From: Kiritimatiellia bacterium | Lineage (GTDB): Bacteria; Verrucomicrobiota; Kiritimatiellia; RFP12; UBA1067 | DNA: 31,167 bases | Direction: 5' to 3' | NCBI GenBank assembly: GCA_017405115.1 | Contig: JAFRBA010000242.1 | Location: forward strand, 1 to 31,167 | Part shown: positions 14,933 through 23,479 of the stretch, one piece after another | How positions within the stretch are numbered: position 1 is the first letter of the stretch | How the letters are laid out: every line of letters begins with the position of its first letter | The notes under the pieces: generated by a model | Told to the model about the DNA's origin: nothing | The model's input: the letters and a program-made list of their open reading frames with translations, nothing else | Database searches by the model: none | Made by a program: the position numbers and the translations under genes

Positions 14933-16294
14933 ATGTCGGAAATGATCGAGAACGCGCTCAAGCGCGCAACTGACACAAAGGCGTGCCGAATAGGCGACGG
15001 CGTCCTGGGCGACACCGTCACGTTTTTCAGGGATTTTTTCCCCGGGGCAGACCGGGCCATCGTCGTGGAAGACCCGCGCACGCGCGCGGCGGCCGGCGAG
15101 CGCGTGGCGGAGATGCTTCGCGCGAACGGCGTCGAAGTCGCGGAGCATGTCATAGAGCCGGGCGGCAAGACGTTCCACGCCGACTACAGGTATGTGGACG
15201 AGGTGCGAGAGGCGATCAAGGCGGCGGGCGTGGAGAGGGACGGCCGCAGGATCGTTCCCGTTGCCGTCGGCAGCGGCGTGGTTAACGACTTGACGAAACG
15301 CGCTTCTGGAGAGCTGGAGATCCCATACCTCACCGTCGGCACCGCCGCGAGCGTGGACGGCTATTCAAGCTTTGGCGCTGCGCTTAGGAGCCCCGAAGGC
15401 GCGAAGCAGACGTATCCGTGCCCTGCGCCGCGCGCGATTGTCGCGGACCTCGACGTGATGCGCACCGCGCCGAAGTGGATGGCGGCGAGCGGCTTTGCCG
15501 ACCTGATGGCGAAAGTGCCGGCGGGCGCGGACTGGATCCTCGCCTACGAGCTCGGCGCGGCGGAATGGCACGATTCGTCCTGGCACACGGTGCAGGACGG
15601 GCTCAAGGCCGCCATCGGCGACCCGGAGGGAGTCGCGGCCATGAAGACCGAGCCCATGACCCGCTTTGTCGAGGGGCTTATGCTCGGCGGCTTCGCCATG
15701 CAGGACATGCAGAGCTCGCGTCCGGCGTCCGGCGCCGAGCACCTGTTCAGCCACCTGCTCGAGATGCGCGACCACACTTTCAAGGGCGACATCGTCCCGC
15801 ACGGGATACAGGTCGGCGTGTTCACCCTCTTCATGTGCCGCGTCTACGAGCAGATCCTTGCGTTCGACTATTCGCGTCTCGACGTGGAGGCATGCCTGGA
15901 GAACTGGAAGCCTCTTGAGGAGCAGGAGCGGATCGGGGCGTCTGTGTTTGCGGGGACGAAGTTCCCCGACCTCGGCGTAAAGGCCGTCCGCGCCAAGTTC
16001 GCCGACCGCGATACGACGAAGGCAAGGCTCGAGGGCTTCAAGGCCCGCTGGCCCCAGATCAGGGCGAGGCTTGCGGAGCAGCTCGTGCCGGCGGCGGAAA
16101 TAGAGCGCAGGCTCAGGGTCGTCGGCGCGCCAGCGACGCCGGAGGAGATCGGTTCGACGGTGGAGGCGTCGCTCGCCGATGCCCGCAAGACGATATACAT
16201 GCGCGACCGCTACATGTCTCTTGACTTCCTTACGCTGACCGGCCAGCTCGACGAATTCGCAAGGAAGGCGTTCTCAAGTCAAATAGGAGGTTGA
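14933..16294 (+). CDS. sn-glycerol-1-phosphate dehydrogenase family protein (EgsA/AraM type)
   Basis: The start is ATG 14933, with AAGGA at 14919-14923 and the promoter at 14887. The 453-aa protein belongs to the iron-alcohol-dehydrogenase-like G1PDH group: IVVEDPRTR for NAD binding, VGSGVVNDLTKR, TVGTAASVDGYSSFGAAL, VADLDVM, then metal-ligand candidates D190 in GFADLMAK, H270/H274 in AEHLFSHLLEM and H290 in PHGIQVGV. G1PDH reduces DHAP to sn-glycerol-1-phosphate, the archaeal lipid stereoisomer; bacterial AraM makes G1P for other lipids. It is cytoplasmic, without a signal. GH27 follows 7 bp later with its ribosome site inside this gene's 3' end. A role in making an unusual glycerophosphate is inferred; other substrates of the superfamily are possible. 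Confidence 0.87.
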   Translation: MSEMIENALKRATDTKACRIGDGVLGDTVTFFRDFFPGADRAIVVEDPRTRAAAGERVAEMLRANGVEVAEHVIEPGGKTFHADYRYVDEVREAIKAAGVERDGRRIVPVAVGSGVVNDLTKRASGELEIPYLTVGTAASVDGYSSFGAALRSPEGAKQTYPCPAPRAIVADLDVMRTAPKWMAASGFADLMAKVPAGADWILAYELGAAEWHDSSWHTVQDGLKAAIGDPEGVAAMKTEPMTRFVEGLMLGGFAMQDMQSSRPASGAEHLFSHLLEMRDHTFKGDIVPHGIQVGVFTLFMCRVYEQILAFDYSRLDVEACLENWKPLEEQERIGASVFAGTKFPDLGVKAVRAKFADRDTTKARLEGFKARWPQIRARLAEQLVPAAEIERRLRVVGAPATPEEIGSTVEASLADARKTIYMRDRYMSLDFLTLTGQLDEFARKAFSSQIGG

Positions 16295-16301
16295 CGTTTC
16301 A

Positions 16302-18143
16302 ATGAAAGCGACAAGTGCGTTGCTGTTTGCCTGCGCGGTGTCCGCATGCGCAGGCGCGGCGGATTCGAGAGTCGAGTTCCGCGAATGCCCGAAGTGCGAC
16401 AAGCGAATCCGCATCGACCTTGCGGGGAACAAGGCGTATGTCAACCTCTCGCGGCTCGAAGGCGCCGATCGCGACGCCGTCGCCGCGCGCGCGGCGAGGC
16501 TGCTGGACGCGGCGAAGATCCCGCCGGCGCGCGACGTGAAGCTGCGCCCGCTCATGGGGTGGTCTAGCTGGAACACGTTCGGCGTGGACATATCGGAGGC
16601 GATCATCCTCGACACCGCCCGCGCGATGGCGACGAACGGCCTGAAGGCAGCGGGCTACACCTACGTCAACATCGACGACGGGTTCTTCTGGGGGCACGGC
16701 GAGGACGGCATCCTCAGGTTCCATCCGGAGCGCTTCCCGAACGGCATGAAGCCTGTTGTCGACGGCATCCACGCGCTCGGACTCAAGGCGGGCATCTACT
16801 CTGACGCCGGTGCCGACACTTGCGGCAGCATGTGGGGAGGCGGCCCGGGCGGCAAGGACAAGGGCGGCGTCGGCGGCGGACTATACGGGCACGACGCGGC
16901 GGACTGCAAGCTCCACTTCAACGACCTCGGATTCGACTTCATCAAGGTCGACTACTGCGGCGCGGGCAGGCTGAAGCTCAACGAGAAGGCCCGCTACACG
17001 GAAATCGCGAACGCAATCAAGGCGACGGGGAGGAAGGACGTGCGGCTCAACCTCTGCCGCTGGGCGTTCCCCGGCACGTGGGCGGCGGACATCGCGGAGT
17101 CCTGGCGCACGACGGGGGACATCCGCGCCAACTGGAAGTCCGTGAAGAAGCTCATCGGCGAGAACCTTTACCTGAGCGCATACGCGAAGCCCGGCCACTA
17201 CAACGACATGGACATGCTCGAGGTCGGCCAGCTCGTCGGGCAGATGAAGACGGTCTTCGGCAAGCACGGCGACACGGGCCTTACGCCTGACGAGGAGACG
17301 ACGCACTTCGGTATGTGGTGCATGCTCTCGTCGCCGCTGCTGATCGGGTGCGACGTGCGCACGATCCCAGCGTCCACAAAGGCGCTCATCACCAACCCGT
17401 ACCTGCTCGCCGTCAACCAGAACGACCTTGGCCGCCAGGCGTATGTCGCAAGGCGCGAAGGGGATGCGTACATACTTGTAAAGGACGCATGCGAGCGCTT
17501 TGGTGCCACGCGGTACGTCGCGCTCTACAACGGCTCCGACGCGGAGCACGAGTTCACCGTGCGCGCAGACGACCTCGACCTCGGCGGCGCGGTCGACGCG
17601 TTCGACCTCGTGGAGATGGCGGACGTCGGGCGCTTCGAGGGATGCGTCTCCGTGAAGGTGGCGCCGCATGCCTCGAAGTTCTACCGCTTCGACGCCGAGC
17701 GTCGCGTTGCGCGCAGGGTCTACGAGGCGGAGACCGCATTCCTCACCGACTACCAGGAGCTTTCCGATGCGGCCAAGGCCGGAACGGCCTTCCCGGACCA
17801 GCGCGCCGATGCGTCCGGCGGCGTCATTGTCCGCTACCTTGGCAACCGCGCGACGAACGACCTCGTCTGGCCGGAGGTGAAGGTGGACGCGGCGGAAGAA
17901 TACGTCCTCGCGTTCGAATGCTCCTCGCCTGACGACCGTGTGTTCGACCTCTCCGTCGACGGCGGCGCGCCGATGCGCGTCGCGACGCCTGCGACGGGCG
18001 GCAAGATTTCGCAGGTTTCCGTCCGGCTGCGCATTGCCGCGGGGGTACACTCGCTTCGCCTGTGCAATGCATCCGCCTGGATGCCGGACGTGGACAGGAT
18101 GACGATAGAGCCGGCGGCGCGCATTCAAGCGCAGGGCCTCTAG
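16302..18143 (+). CDS. Secreted GH27 alpha-galactosidase with C-terminal carbohydrate-binding-like domain
   Basis: ATG 16302 with TAGGAGG at 16284-16290. Signal peptide to about residue 20 (ACAGAA). The GH27 barrel runs from ~80 to ~385: [31 protein letters not shown], then IKVDYCG with nucleophile D217 and SWRTTGDI with acid/base D273, HYNDMDML and [14 protein letters not shown] beta domain follows to ~460. Residues ~470-605 look like a CBM35/CBM6-type sugar-binding module (AETAFL... and late [19 protein letters not shown]). GH27 enzymes remove terminal alpha-galactose (some alpha-GalNAc) with retention. An N-terminal [12 protein letters not shown] segment before the barrel, with two Cys, is unusual for the family. 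Followed 16 bp later by the OPT fragment. Confidence 0.92.
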   Translation: MKATSALLFACAVSACAGAADSRVEFRECPKCDKRIRIDLAGNKAYVNLSRLEGADRDAVAARAARLLDAAKIPPARDVKLRPLMGWSSWNTFGVDISEAIILDTARAMATNGLKAAGYTYVNIDDGFFWGHGEDGILRFHPERFPNGMKPVVDGIHALGLKAGIYSDAGADTCGSMWGGGPGGKDKGGVGGGLYGHDAADCKLHFNDLGFDFIKVDYCGAGRLKLNEKARYTEIANAIKATGRKDVRLNLCRWAFPGTWAADIAESWRTTGDIRANWKSVKKLIGENLYLSAYAKPGHYNDMDMLEVGQLVGQMKTVFGKHGDTGLTPDEETTHFGMWCMLSSPLLIGCDVRTIPASTKALITNPYLLAVNQNDLGRQAYVARREGDAYILVKDACERFGATRYVALYNGSDAEHEFTVRADDLDLGGAVDAFDLVEMADVGRFEGCVSVKVAPHASKFYRFDAERRVARRVYEAETAFLTDYQELSDAAKAGTAFPDQRADASGGVIVRYLGNRATNDLVWPEVKVDAAEEYVLAFECSSPDDRVFDLSVDGGAPMRVATPATGGKISQVSVRLRIAAGVHSLRLCNASAWMPDVDRMTIEPAARIQAQGL

Positions 18144-18159
18144 CCCGGAGCCGTCGCCG

Positions 18160-18732
18160 ATGTGTGATTCCAGCGGGAAGAAGGAACTGACCTTCACGGC
18201 GCTCGTCCTGGGCGTGATCCTTGCCGTAGTGTTCGGTGCGGCCAACGCCTATCTCGGGCTTCGCGTCGGGCTTACGGTCTCGGCTTCGGTCCCCGCGGCG
18301 GTGATATCGATGGGAGTGCTGCGGTTTGTCCTGCGGCGCGACTCCATTCTCGAGAACAACATGGTGCAGACGATAGGCAGCGCAGGCGAGTCGCTTGCGG
18401 CCGGCGCGATATTCACCTTGCCGGCGCTGTACCTGTGGGCGGAGGAGCGTCCCGCCGAGTTCGCGATCCCCGAAATTCTTTCAATTACGCTGATCGCCCT
18501 TGCGGTCCTCGCGCTCCTGCGCGTGCCGGTGATGCCTGTCGCGATCGGCATGTACCTTCCGGTCGGGCTTAGCGTGACGATGTTCGCAGGCGGACTTGTC
18601 CGCTGGGGGATGTCTCGCATGCGGGGCGAAGGGGCTGCGAAGGTTGAAGAGACGGGGACTCTGTTTTCGGCGGGGCTCGTCGCCGGCGAGGGCCTCTGCG
18701 GCATCATCCTCGCGATTCTGGCGCTGATTTGA
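18160..18732 (+). CDS. Internally deleted OPT-family transporter (mini-OPT)
   Basis: ATG 18160 with GGAG at 18147-18150. Residues 8-~95 match the start of OPT-family oligopeptide transporters: [37 protein letters not shown], then [26 protein letters not shown]. Residues ~108-190 match the end: [32 protein letters not shown], then [22 protein letters not shown]. Full-length members are ~600 aa or more with many membrane segments; this one has 190 aa and about five or six segments. The middle is absent, with the join near residues 94-105 (bases ~18436-18475), yet the frame is intact. It is either a deletion remnant kept in frame or a small derivative with its own role. Co-directional with GH27 and G1PDH, possibly one transcript. 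Confidence 0.78.
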   Translation: MCDSSGKKELTFTALVLGVILAVVFGAANAYLGLRVGLTVSASVPAAVISMGVLRFVLRRDSILENNMVQTIGSAGESLAAGAIFTLPALYLWAEERPAEFAIPEILSITLIALAVLALLRVPVMPVAIGMYLPVGLSVTMFAGGLVRWGMSRMRGEGAAKVEETGTLFSAGLVAGEGLCGIILAILALI

Positions 18733-18764
18733 CGGCGCCGGTTCGCGATCTTGTCCTTTCATCA

Positions 18765-18793
18765 TTGCCGATGCGGCAGATAAATGGTATACT
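18765..18793 (+). promoter_or_regulatory. Promoter TTGCCG, 17 bp, TGG-TATACT
   Basis: TTGCCG at 18765-18770, a 17-bp spacer, and TATACT at 18788-18793 with the extended TGG in front. It drives the Gfo/Idh gene and shows the upstream frame start at 18729 cannot be the true start. The same TTGCCG hexamer with 17-bp spacing recurs at 25607. Confidence 0.75.
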
Positions 18794-18854
18794 AGCGGCA
18801 GATGGAGGCGGAAGTCTCCTCACGCATGTGTTTCTCAAAGGGAGGATAGAAGTC

Positions 18855-20090
18855 ATGAATCTTTCGCGCAAGAGTTTTCTTGGAGGGTCGCTTGCCTTTT
18901 TTGCGGCGTCCGGTACTAAGGCGGCCGATCCGGATCCCAACGGCAAGATATTTGGCCTTGACGAAAAGGGCTCAGGCAAGATCTCGAGCCGCAAGTGGGA
19001 GCCGTTCAGCGACCGCAAGGTGCGCGTCGGCATTGCTGGCGAGGGCGTGTGCAGCTTTGGCTCTGCCTTTGGCTTCCAGAACCATCCAAATGTCGAGGTC
19101 GTCGCCTGTACCGACATTGTGCCGGAGAAATGCAAGCTTCTGCAGGAGCGGGTCAAGGCGCAGAAGACGTATCCAAGCTGCGAGGAGATGATCCGCCACG
19201 CGGCGGAAGACGGCCTTGATGCGGTGTACATAGCCACCGACGCCGCGAGCCATGTGTCGCTTGCAATCAGCGCGCTGGAGCATGGGCTGCATGTCGTCAG
19301 CGCAGTGCCGGCGTTCCTCGGCAGGGAACAGCTTGAGTTCGTGCCGAAACTGCTTGACGCGGTAAAGCGCAGCGGCAAGGTCTACCAGATGAACGAGACC
19401 TCCGCCTTCAGGGAGTCGTGCTACGCGATGCGGCGTCTCTACGAGGCCGGGAAGCTCGGCGCCATAACATACACAGAGGGCGAGTATTTTCATCCCGGCA
19501 GCAACGACATAACGAAATTCAACACGAACAACAGCTACAAAGGCTGGCGCATCGGGCTTCCGCCCCAGTACTATCCGACCCACTCCAACGGGTTCTACAC
19601 ATGCGTGACGCACAAGCGGTTCGTCGAGGTCTCGTGCCGCGGCGTGCCCTCGCTCAAGTGGGCCTACGCAAAGGGCAACCGCTATGACAATCCGTATGGC
19701 AGCGAATACGCGATGTTCCGTTGCGAGGATGGTTCCACTGCGCGCATGCTGGTTGCGTGGGACACTCCTGGATTTGTGGCGGAGGCCGGGCGCATTTGGG
19801 GGCAGAAGGGCTGCTACGTGCCGGAGAAGGGCGGCTACAAAGGCTGGTTCGACGACGAGGTGAAGGCCATGGACCTTGCCCGTCCGCAACTGCCTCCCGG
19901 GATGCCGGAAGGCGGGCATGGCGGCAGCCACGGTTATCTTACTGAAGACTTCATTCGCGCGATTCTGCTCAAGGACCACAAGCCCTGCGTTGACGTCGTG
20001 ACGGCGCTTGACACGACGATTGCAGGCGTATATGCCCATTTGTCGGCGATGAAAGACGGCGAGTCGCTGAAGGTTCCGGCGGTCTCGTGA
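18855..20090 (+). CDS. Tat-exported Gfo/Idh/MocA oxidoreductase, GH109-like
   Basis: Start ATG 18855 with GGAGG at 18841-18845, downstream of the promoter at 18765. N-terminus MNLSRKSFLGGSLAFFAASG is Tat-like (SRxFL with K in second place). The Rossmann segment KVRVGIAGEGVCSFG lacks the textbook GxGxxG but is followed by VVACTDI and YIATDAASHVSLAISALEHGLHVVSAVP. The substrate domain has YYPTHSNGFYTCVT, typical of the branch that includes NAD-dependent GH109 glycosidases. Such enzymes oxidise, cleave and re-reduce sugars using tightly held NAD, which fits folding before Tat export. At 411 aa it is of normal length. Activity and sugar are not determined. It precedes GH2-GDPD by 68 bp. Confidence 0.87.
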   Translation: MNLSRKSFLGGSLAFFAASGTKAADPDPNGKIFGLDEKGSGKISSRKWEPFSDRKVRVGIAGEGVCSFGSAFGFQNHPNVEVVACTDIVPEKCKLLQERVKAQKTYPSCEEMIRHAAEDGLDAVYIATDAASHVSLAISALEHGLHVVSAVPAFLGREQLEFVPKLLDAVKRSGKVYQMNETSAFRESCYAMRRLYEAGKLGAITYTEGEYFHPGSNDITKFNTNNSYKGWRIGLPPQYYPTHSNGFYTCVTHKRFVEVSCRGVPSLKWAYAKGNRYDNPYGSEYAMFRCEDGSTARMLVAWDTPGFVAEAGRIWGQKGCYVPEKGGYKGWFDDEVKAMDLARPQLPPGMPEGGHGGSHGYLTEDFIRAILLKDHKPCVDVVTALDTTIAGVYAHLSAMKDGESLKVPAVS

Positions 20091-20158
20091 CCGCCGCAGG
20101 ACGGACATTCCGCGAGATGCACTACAAGGCTTTACGACTAAAACAAAGGAGGAACCAA

Positions 20159-22870
20159 GTGAAGGGATTGTTTTCTGCGTTTCGGATGTGTGCCGCCCTG
20201 GCGGCCGTCGCCGCGTGCGGCGCAGACGCGGGTCAGATGCTCACGACATGGGGCGAGAGGGTGACGAGCGAGAACTGCTGGCGAAGCTATCCTCGTCCGC
20301 AGATGGTGCGCGAGGGCTGGACGAACCTCAACGGCGACTGGGACTACGCCGTGACTAGCGTAACCAACACCCCCGCCCGTCCCGAGAAGTGGGACGGCAA
20401 GATACGCGTTCCGTTCCCGATAGAGAGCGCGCTCTCCGGAGTCGGGCGGCTTCTTGAGCCGGACGAGTTCCTGTGGTACACGCGCAAGATCGAGTGCGAC
20501 CCCAAGCCGGGCGAGAGGATTCTCCTGCACTTCGGCGGCGTCGACTTCCGCACAATGGTGTTCATCGGGCACGACGAGGTGACCGACGTCCCCCACGAGG
20601 GCGGCCAGAACCCGTTCACGCTCGACATCACCGACTACGTGAAGAAGGGCGCAAACGACCTTACCGTCTGCGTGTGGGACCCGACCGAGGACTTCGTCAA
20701 CTCCCGCGGCAAGCAGAGCTTCAAGCCGAAGGGCTGCTTCTACACGCGCGTCTCCGGCATCTGGCAGACCGTGTGGATGGAGACTGTCCCCGAGAAGCAC
20801 ATCAAGTCCTACAAGGTCTTCACCGACATCGACAAGGGCACTGTGCGATTCGAGTTCGACAAAGTCGAGGGAGCCGGCGAAGTCGAGGTGTCGACAGACA
20901 TGCCGAAGGACTTCGAGTGCTGGTCGCCCGAGAACCCGAAGCTGTACGACTTCACCGCGAAGTACGGCAGGGACGTCGTGAAGGGCCGGTTCGGAATGCG
21001 CAAGATCGAGAAGCGGAAGGACGCGAAGGGCGTCTTGCGGTTCTTCCTCAACAACAAGCCATATTTCCCGATCGGCACGCTCGACCAGGGTTGGTGGCCG
21101 GACGGACTTCTCACGCCGCCTTCGGAGGAGGCGATGGAGTACGACGTGAAGGTGCTGAAGGCCTGCGGCTTCAACATGCTCCGCAAGCACATCAAGGTCG
21201 AGCCGCAGCAGTACTACGCGATGTGCGACAGGCTTGGCATCCTCGTCATACAGGACCTGCCGAGCGGCACGGGATGCCCCTATGACCCCGTAAAGGCCGA
21301 CACTGTCAAGCGCTACTGGCTGGAGCGGCAGGAGATGAAGGAAATGATGGACGACCTCCAGCCGTTTGCGTCGATAGTGATGTGGAATCCCTACAACGAA
21401 GGGTGGTCACAGCCCGGCGAGTTCCTGACGCACGCGATGCTCGACTTCGCGAAACGGCACGACCCGACGCGACTCGTGAACGCCCCCAGCGGATGCTGGG
21501 ACTGGGAAGGCGGCCATCTCCTGCCGAAGGGATGGAAGTGGAATGATCGCGTGCTTACGCAGCACAAGCCGGTCGGCGTGTGCGAGGCCGCCGACACCGT
21601 GGACATGCACCTCTACCGCGGCCCCACCATGTTCGCCGTCAACGACCGCCGGATTTCGTTCCTCGGCGAGTTCGGCGGGCTAGGCCATCCCGTCGAAGGG
21701 CACCTTTGGAAGGAGAGCCCGGGCGGAAAGGGGAACTGGGGTTATGGCGGCATCGATGACACGAAGACGCGCGAAGGGCTCGAGAAGACGTACCTCGGCC
21801 TCATGGACAAGCTCGGGCAGCTTGCGGAATGGGGCCTTGGCGGCTCCGTTTACACGCAGACGACCGACGTGGAAATCGAGATCAACGGACTCCTCACCTA
21901 CGACCGCAAGGTGTTGAAGTACAATCCAGAGGTCCTCAAGAAGGCGCATGCCGAGGTCGTGCGCCGCGCGCTAGAGGCTCCGCGTACGGGGCTTCTGCAT
22001 CTAAGCCACGTCCACCGAGGCGGCGGCAAGCTTGAGAGGCCCGACAACACCCTGGAGACTTTCAAGTGGTGCTGGGAGAACGGGTCTGCGCTCGAATGCG
22101 ACTGCCGCAAGACGAAGGACGGCGTGGGCATCATGCTCCACGACAATACGCTGAAGCGCACGGCGCGCGGCATCCCTGCGGAGATGGCGGACAAGAAGGT
22201 GTCCGAAGATGTGACGTGGGATGAGATCAAGGACGTTGACGTCGGCTCTTATCTCAAGGAGCTGAACCCTGCCGCGGCAGACTTCAGCCATCACCGCATC
22301 CCCACGATAGAGGCGACGTTCGCCGCGATGAAGGGGCATCCGACATGGCTGTGCTTTGTGGACGAAAAGGGCGCTGGCCCCGAGTACATCGCCGGGAAGG
22401 CCCGCGAAGCCGGAGTGCTGGACCAGGTCTACTACACTGGACAGGACTACCAGAAGGCCCTCGACTGGAACAAGGCCACTGACGGCGGCAAGACGCTGAT
22501 CTGGATCGGAACCTGGCCCAAGCCGAAGCACACTGCGAAGGACATAGAGCGCTTCGAGGCGCACTTCGAGAAGAAGATGGAGGAGATGCGCCGCAACTGC
22601 TTCAAGGGCGTGTCGGCCGTGTCGCTGCACACCTACTACGACCCGAAGGCCGACGAGCCGTTCGTGCCGCGCGCGTCGTACCTCAAGAAGATAATCGCGG
22701 AGTTCCACGCCAACGGCATTCCGGTCTGTTCGATTCCGTTCGAGGGCGGAGAGGCCGAGGAGGTGTACTTCAAGCTGTTCGAGCTAGGCTGTGACGGTTT
22801 CTCCACCGACTATCCGAGCGTGATGTTCTCGGTGATACGCAAGCTGCGTCTGTCCGCTTCAAATCTTTAG
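20159..22870 (+). CDS. Secreted GH2-family hydrolase fused to a glycerophosphodiester phosphodiesterase domain
   Basis: I choose GTG 20159: AAAGGAGG sits 6 bp upstream (20145-20152), and the reading gives a signal peptide (CAALAAVAACGADAG) that longer forms would bury. The protein is 903 aa. Residues ~30-600 are GH2-like: sugar-binding sandwich, a barrel with FNMLRKHIKVEPQQYYAMCDRLG, MWNPYNEGW with candidate acid/base E414, and FLGEFGG with candidate nucleophile E504. Residues ~615-900 are a GDPD domain: HVHRGGG (H619, R620), RPDNTLETF, ECDCRKTKDG (E646, D648), MLHDNTLKRT (H661), and a late GIPVCSIPFEGG / LGCDGFSTDYP. The usual ENTLEAF Glu is Asp here. Joining a glycosidase to GDPD suggests substrates with both sugar and glycerophosphate links, such as teichoic-acid-like or phosphoglycerol-modified glycans. 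That is inference. It runs tail-to-tail into the response regulator, overlapping by 12 bp. Confidence 0.87.
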   Translation: MKGLFSAFRMCAALAAVAACGADAGQMLTTWGERVTSENCWRSYPRPQMVREGWTNLNGDWDYAVTSVTNTPARPEKWDGKIRVPFPIESALSGVGRLLEPDEFLWYTRKIECDPKPGERILLHFGGVDFRTMVFIGHDEVTDVPHEGGQNPFTLDITDYVKKGANDLTVCVWDPTEDFVNSRGKQSFKPKGCFYTRVSGIWQTVWMETVPEKHIKSYKVFTDIDKGTVRFEFDKVEGAGEVEVSTDMPKDFECWSPENPKLYDFTAKYGRDVVKGRFGMRKIEKRKDAKGVLRFFLNNKPYFPIGTLDQGWWPDGLLTPPSEEAMEYDVKVLKACGFNMLRKHIKVEPQQYYAMCDRLGILVIQDLPSGTGCPYDPVKADTVKRYWLERQEMKEMMDDLQPFASIVMWNPYNEGWSQPGEFLTHAMLDFAKRHDPTRLVNAPSGCWDWEGGHLLPKGWKWNDRVLTQHKPVGVCEAADTVDMHLYRGPTMFAVNDRRISFLGEFGGLGHPVEGHLWKESPGGKGNWGYGGIDDTKTREGLEKTYLGLMDKLGQLAEWGLGGSVYTQTTDVEIEINGLLTYDRKVLKYNPEVLKKAHAEVVRRALEAPRTGLLHLSHVHRGGGKLERPDNTLETFKWCWENGSALECDCRKTKDGVGIMLHDNTLKRTARGIPAEMADKKVSEDVTWDEIKDVDVGSYLKELNPAAADFSHHRIPTIEATFAAMKGHPTWLCFVDEKGAGPEYIAGKAREAGVLDQVYYTGQDYQKALDWNKATDGGKTLIWIGTWPKPKHTAKDIERFEAHFEKKMEEMRRNCFKGVSAVSLHTYYDPKADEPFVPRASYLKKIIAEFHANGIPVCSIPFEGGEAEEVYFKLFELGCDGFSTDYPSVMFSVIRKLRLSASNL

Positions 22871-23479
22871 CATTTGCTTGCGGAGGGCAATTGACACCGC
22901 TTCGGCCCGGTTGGCGGCGCCGATCTTTGCGAAGATCATGTTGGCGTGCTTCTTGATGCTGTCTTCGCGGATGCCAAGCAGCTCGGCTATGTCGCGGTTC
23001 TTGAGACCCCGTGCAATCAGGTCCAGTATCTGCATCTGGCGACTGGTCAGTTCGGTGGTCGACGGGTTTTCGCTGAGAATGCGCTTGATTTCCGGCGAGA
23101 TGTGCTGCTGCCCGCCGGCGACGCATCGGATGGCTGAGATGAGGGCCGCGTTCCCGTCCGTCTTCAGAAGGGCTCCTGCGGCGCCGGAGCGGAGTGCGCG
23201 GGCTATGCCTTCCGCTTCGCTGTAGCTGGTAAGTATCAGAATGCGGATGCCTGGCCGTTGGTCGAGAATCGCCGCAGTGGCGGCGGCACCGTCCAGCCGT
23301 GGCATGAGGTAGTCCATGACAATGAGATCTGGATTGAGCTTGAGCGCGAGTTGAACGGTTTCGGCACCGTCTTCGGCCTCGCCGACGACTGCGAAGTCCT
23401 TCTGTGTGCTCAAAAGCGACGTAAGACCAGTCCTTACAATGGCATGGTCGTCAGCAATCAAGATTCTGATTTTTCCCAT
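22859..23479 (-). CDS. NarL/FixJ-type response regulator
   Basis: 206 aa, normal for the family. Receiver domain residues 4-120: acidic pair D10/D11, phospho-acceptor D56 (MDYLMP), T84 and K106. LuxR-type helix-turn-helix at ~142-200 (ELTSRQMQILDLIARGLKNRDIAELLGI). AGGAAG at 23495-23490 lies within the kinase gene. It overlaps the histidine kinase by 22 bp, so translation is coupled and the pair is cognate. On phosphorylation it should bind DNA as a dimer. Targets are unknown; the divergent promoter region at 25551-25692 is the obvious first candidate. Confidence 0.95.
   Translation of the reverse strand: MGKIRILIADDHAIVRTGLTSLLSTQKDFAVVGEAEDGAETVQLALKLNPDLIVMDYLMPRLDGAAATAAILDQRPGIRILILTSYSEAEGIARALRSGAAGALLKTDGNAALISAIRCVAGGQQHISPEIKRILSENPSTTELTSRQMQILDLIARGLKNRDIAELLGIREDSIKKHANMIFAKIGAANRAEAVSIALRKQMLKI

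Noticed and set aside
16881..18245. Minus-strand open frame (454 codons) opposite GH27
   Set aside because: Covered by GH27 with its catalytic residues; composition is that of an antisense shadow.
18729..18854. Upstream extension of the Gfo/Idh reading frame
   Set aside because: The extension lies over the promoter (18765-18793) and would bury the Tat signal that starts at 18855.
20087..20158. ATG start for the GH2-GDPD gene overlapping the Gfo/Idh stop
   Set aside because: It would place 24 charged residues before the signal peptide and ignore the strong AAAGGAGG next to GTG 20159.
21722..21745. GGGGAACTGGGG in the GH2 gene as another heptamer array
   Set aside because: Only one or two loose units, encoding residues that fit the family; chance likely.
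22861..22870. Terminator between convergent GH2-GDPD and the response regulator
   Set aside because: The genes overlap by 12 bp and I see no hairpin with a T-run there.
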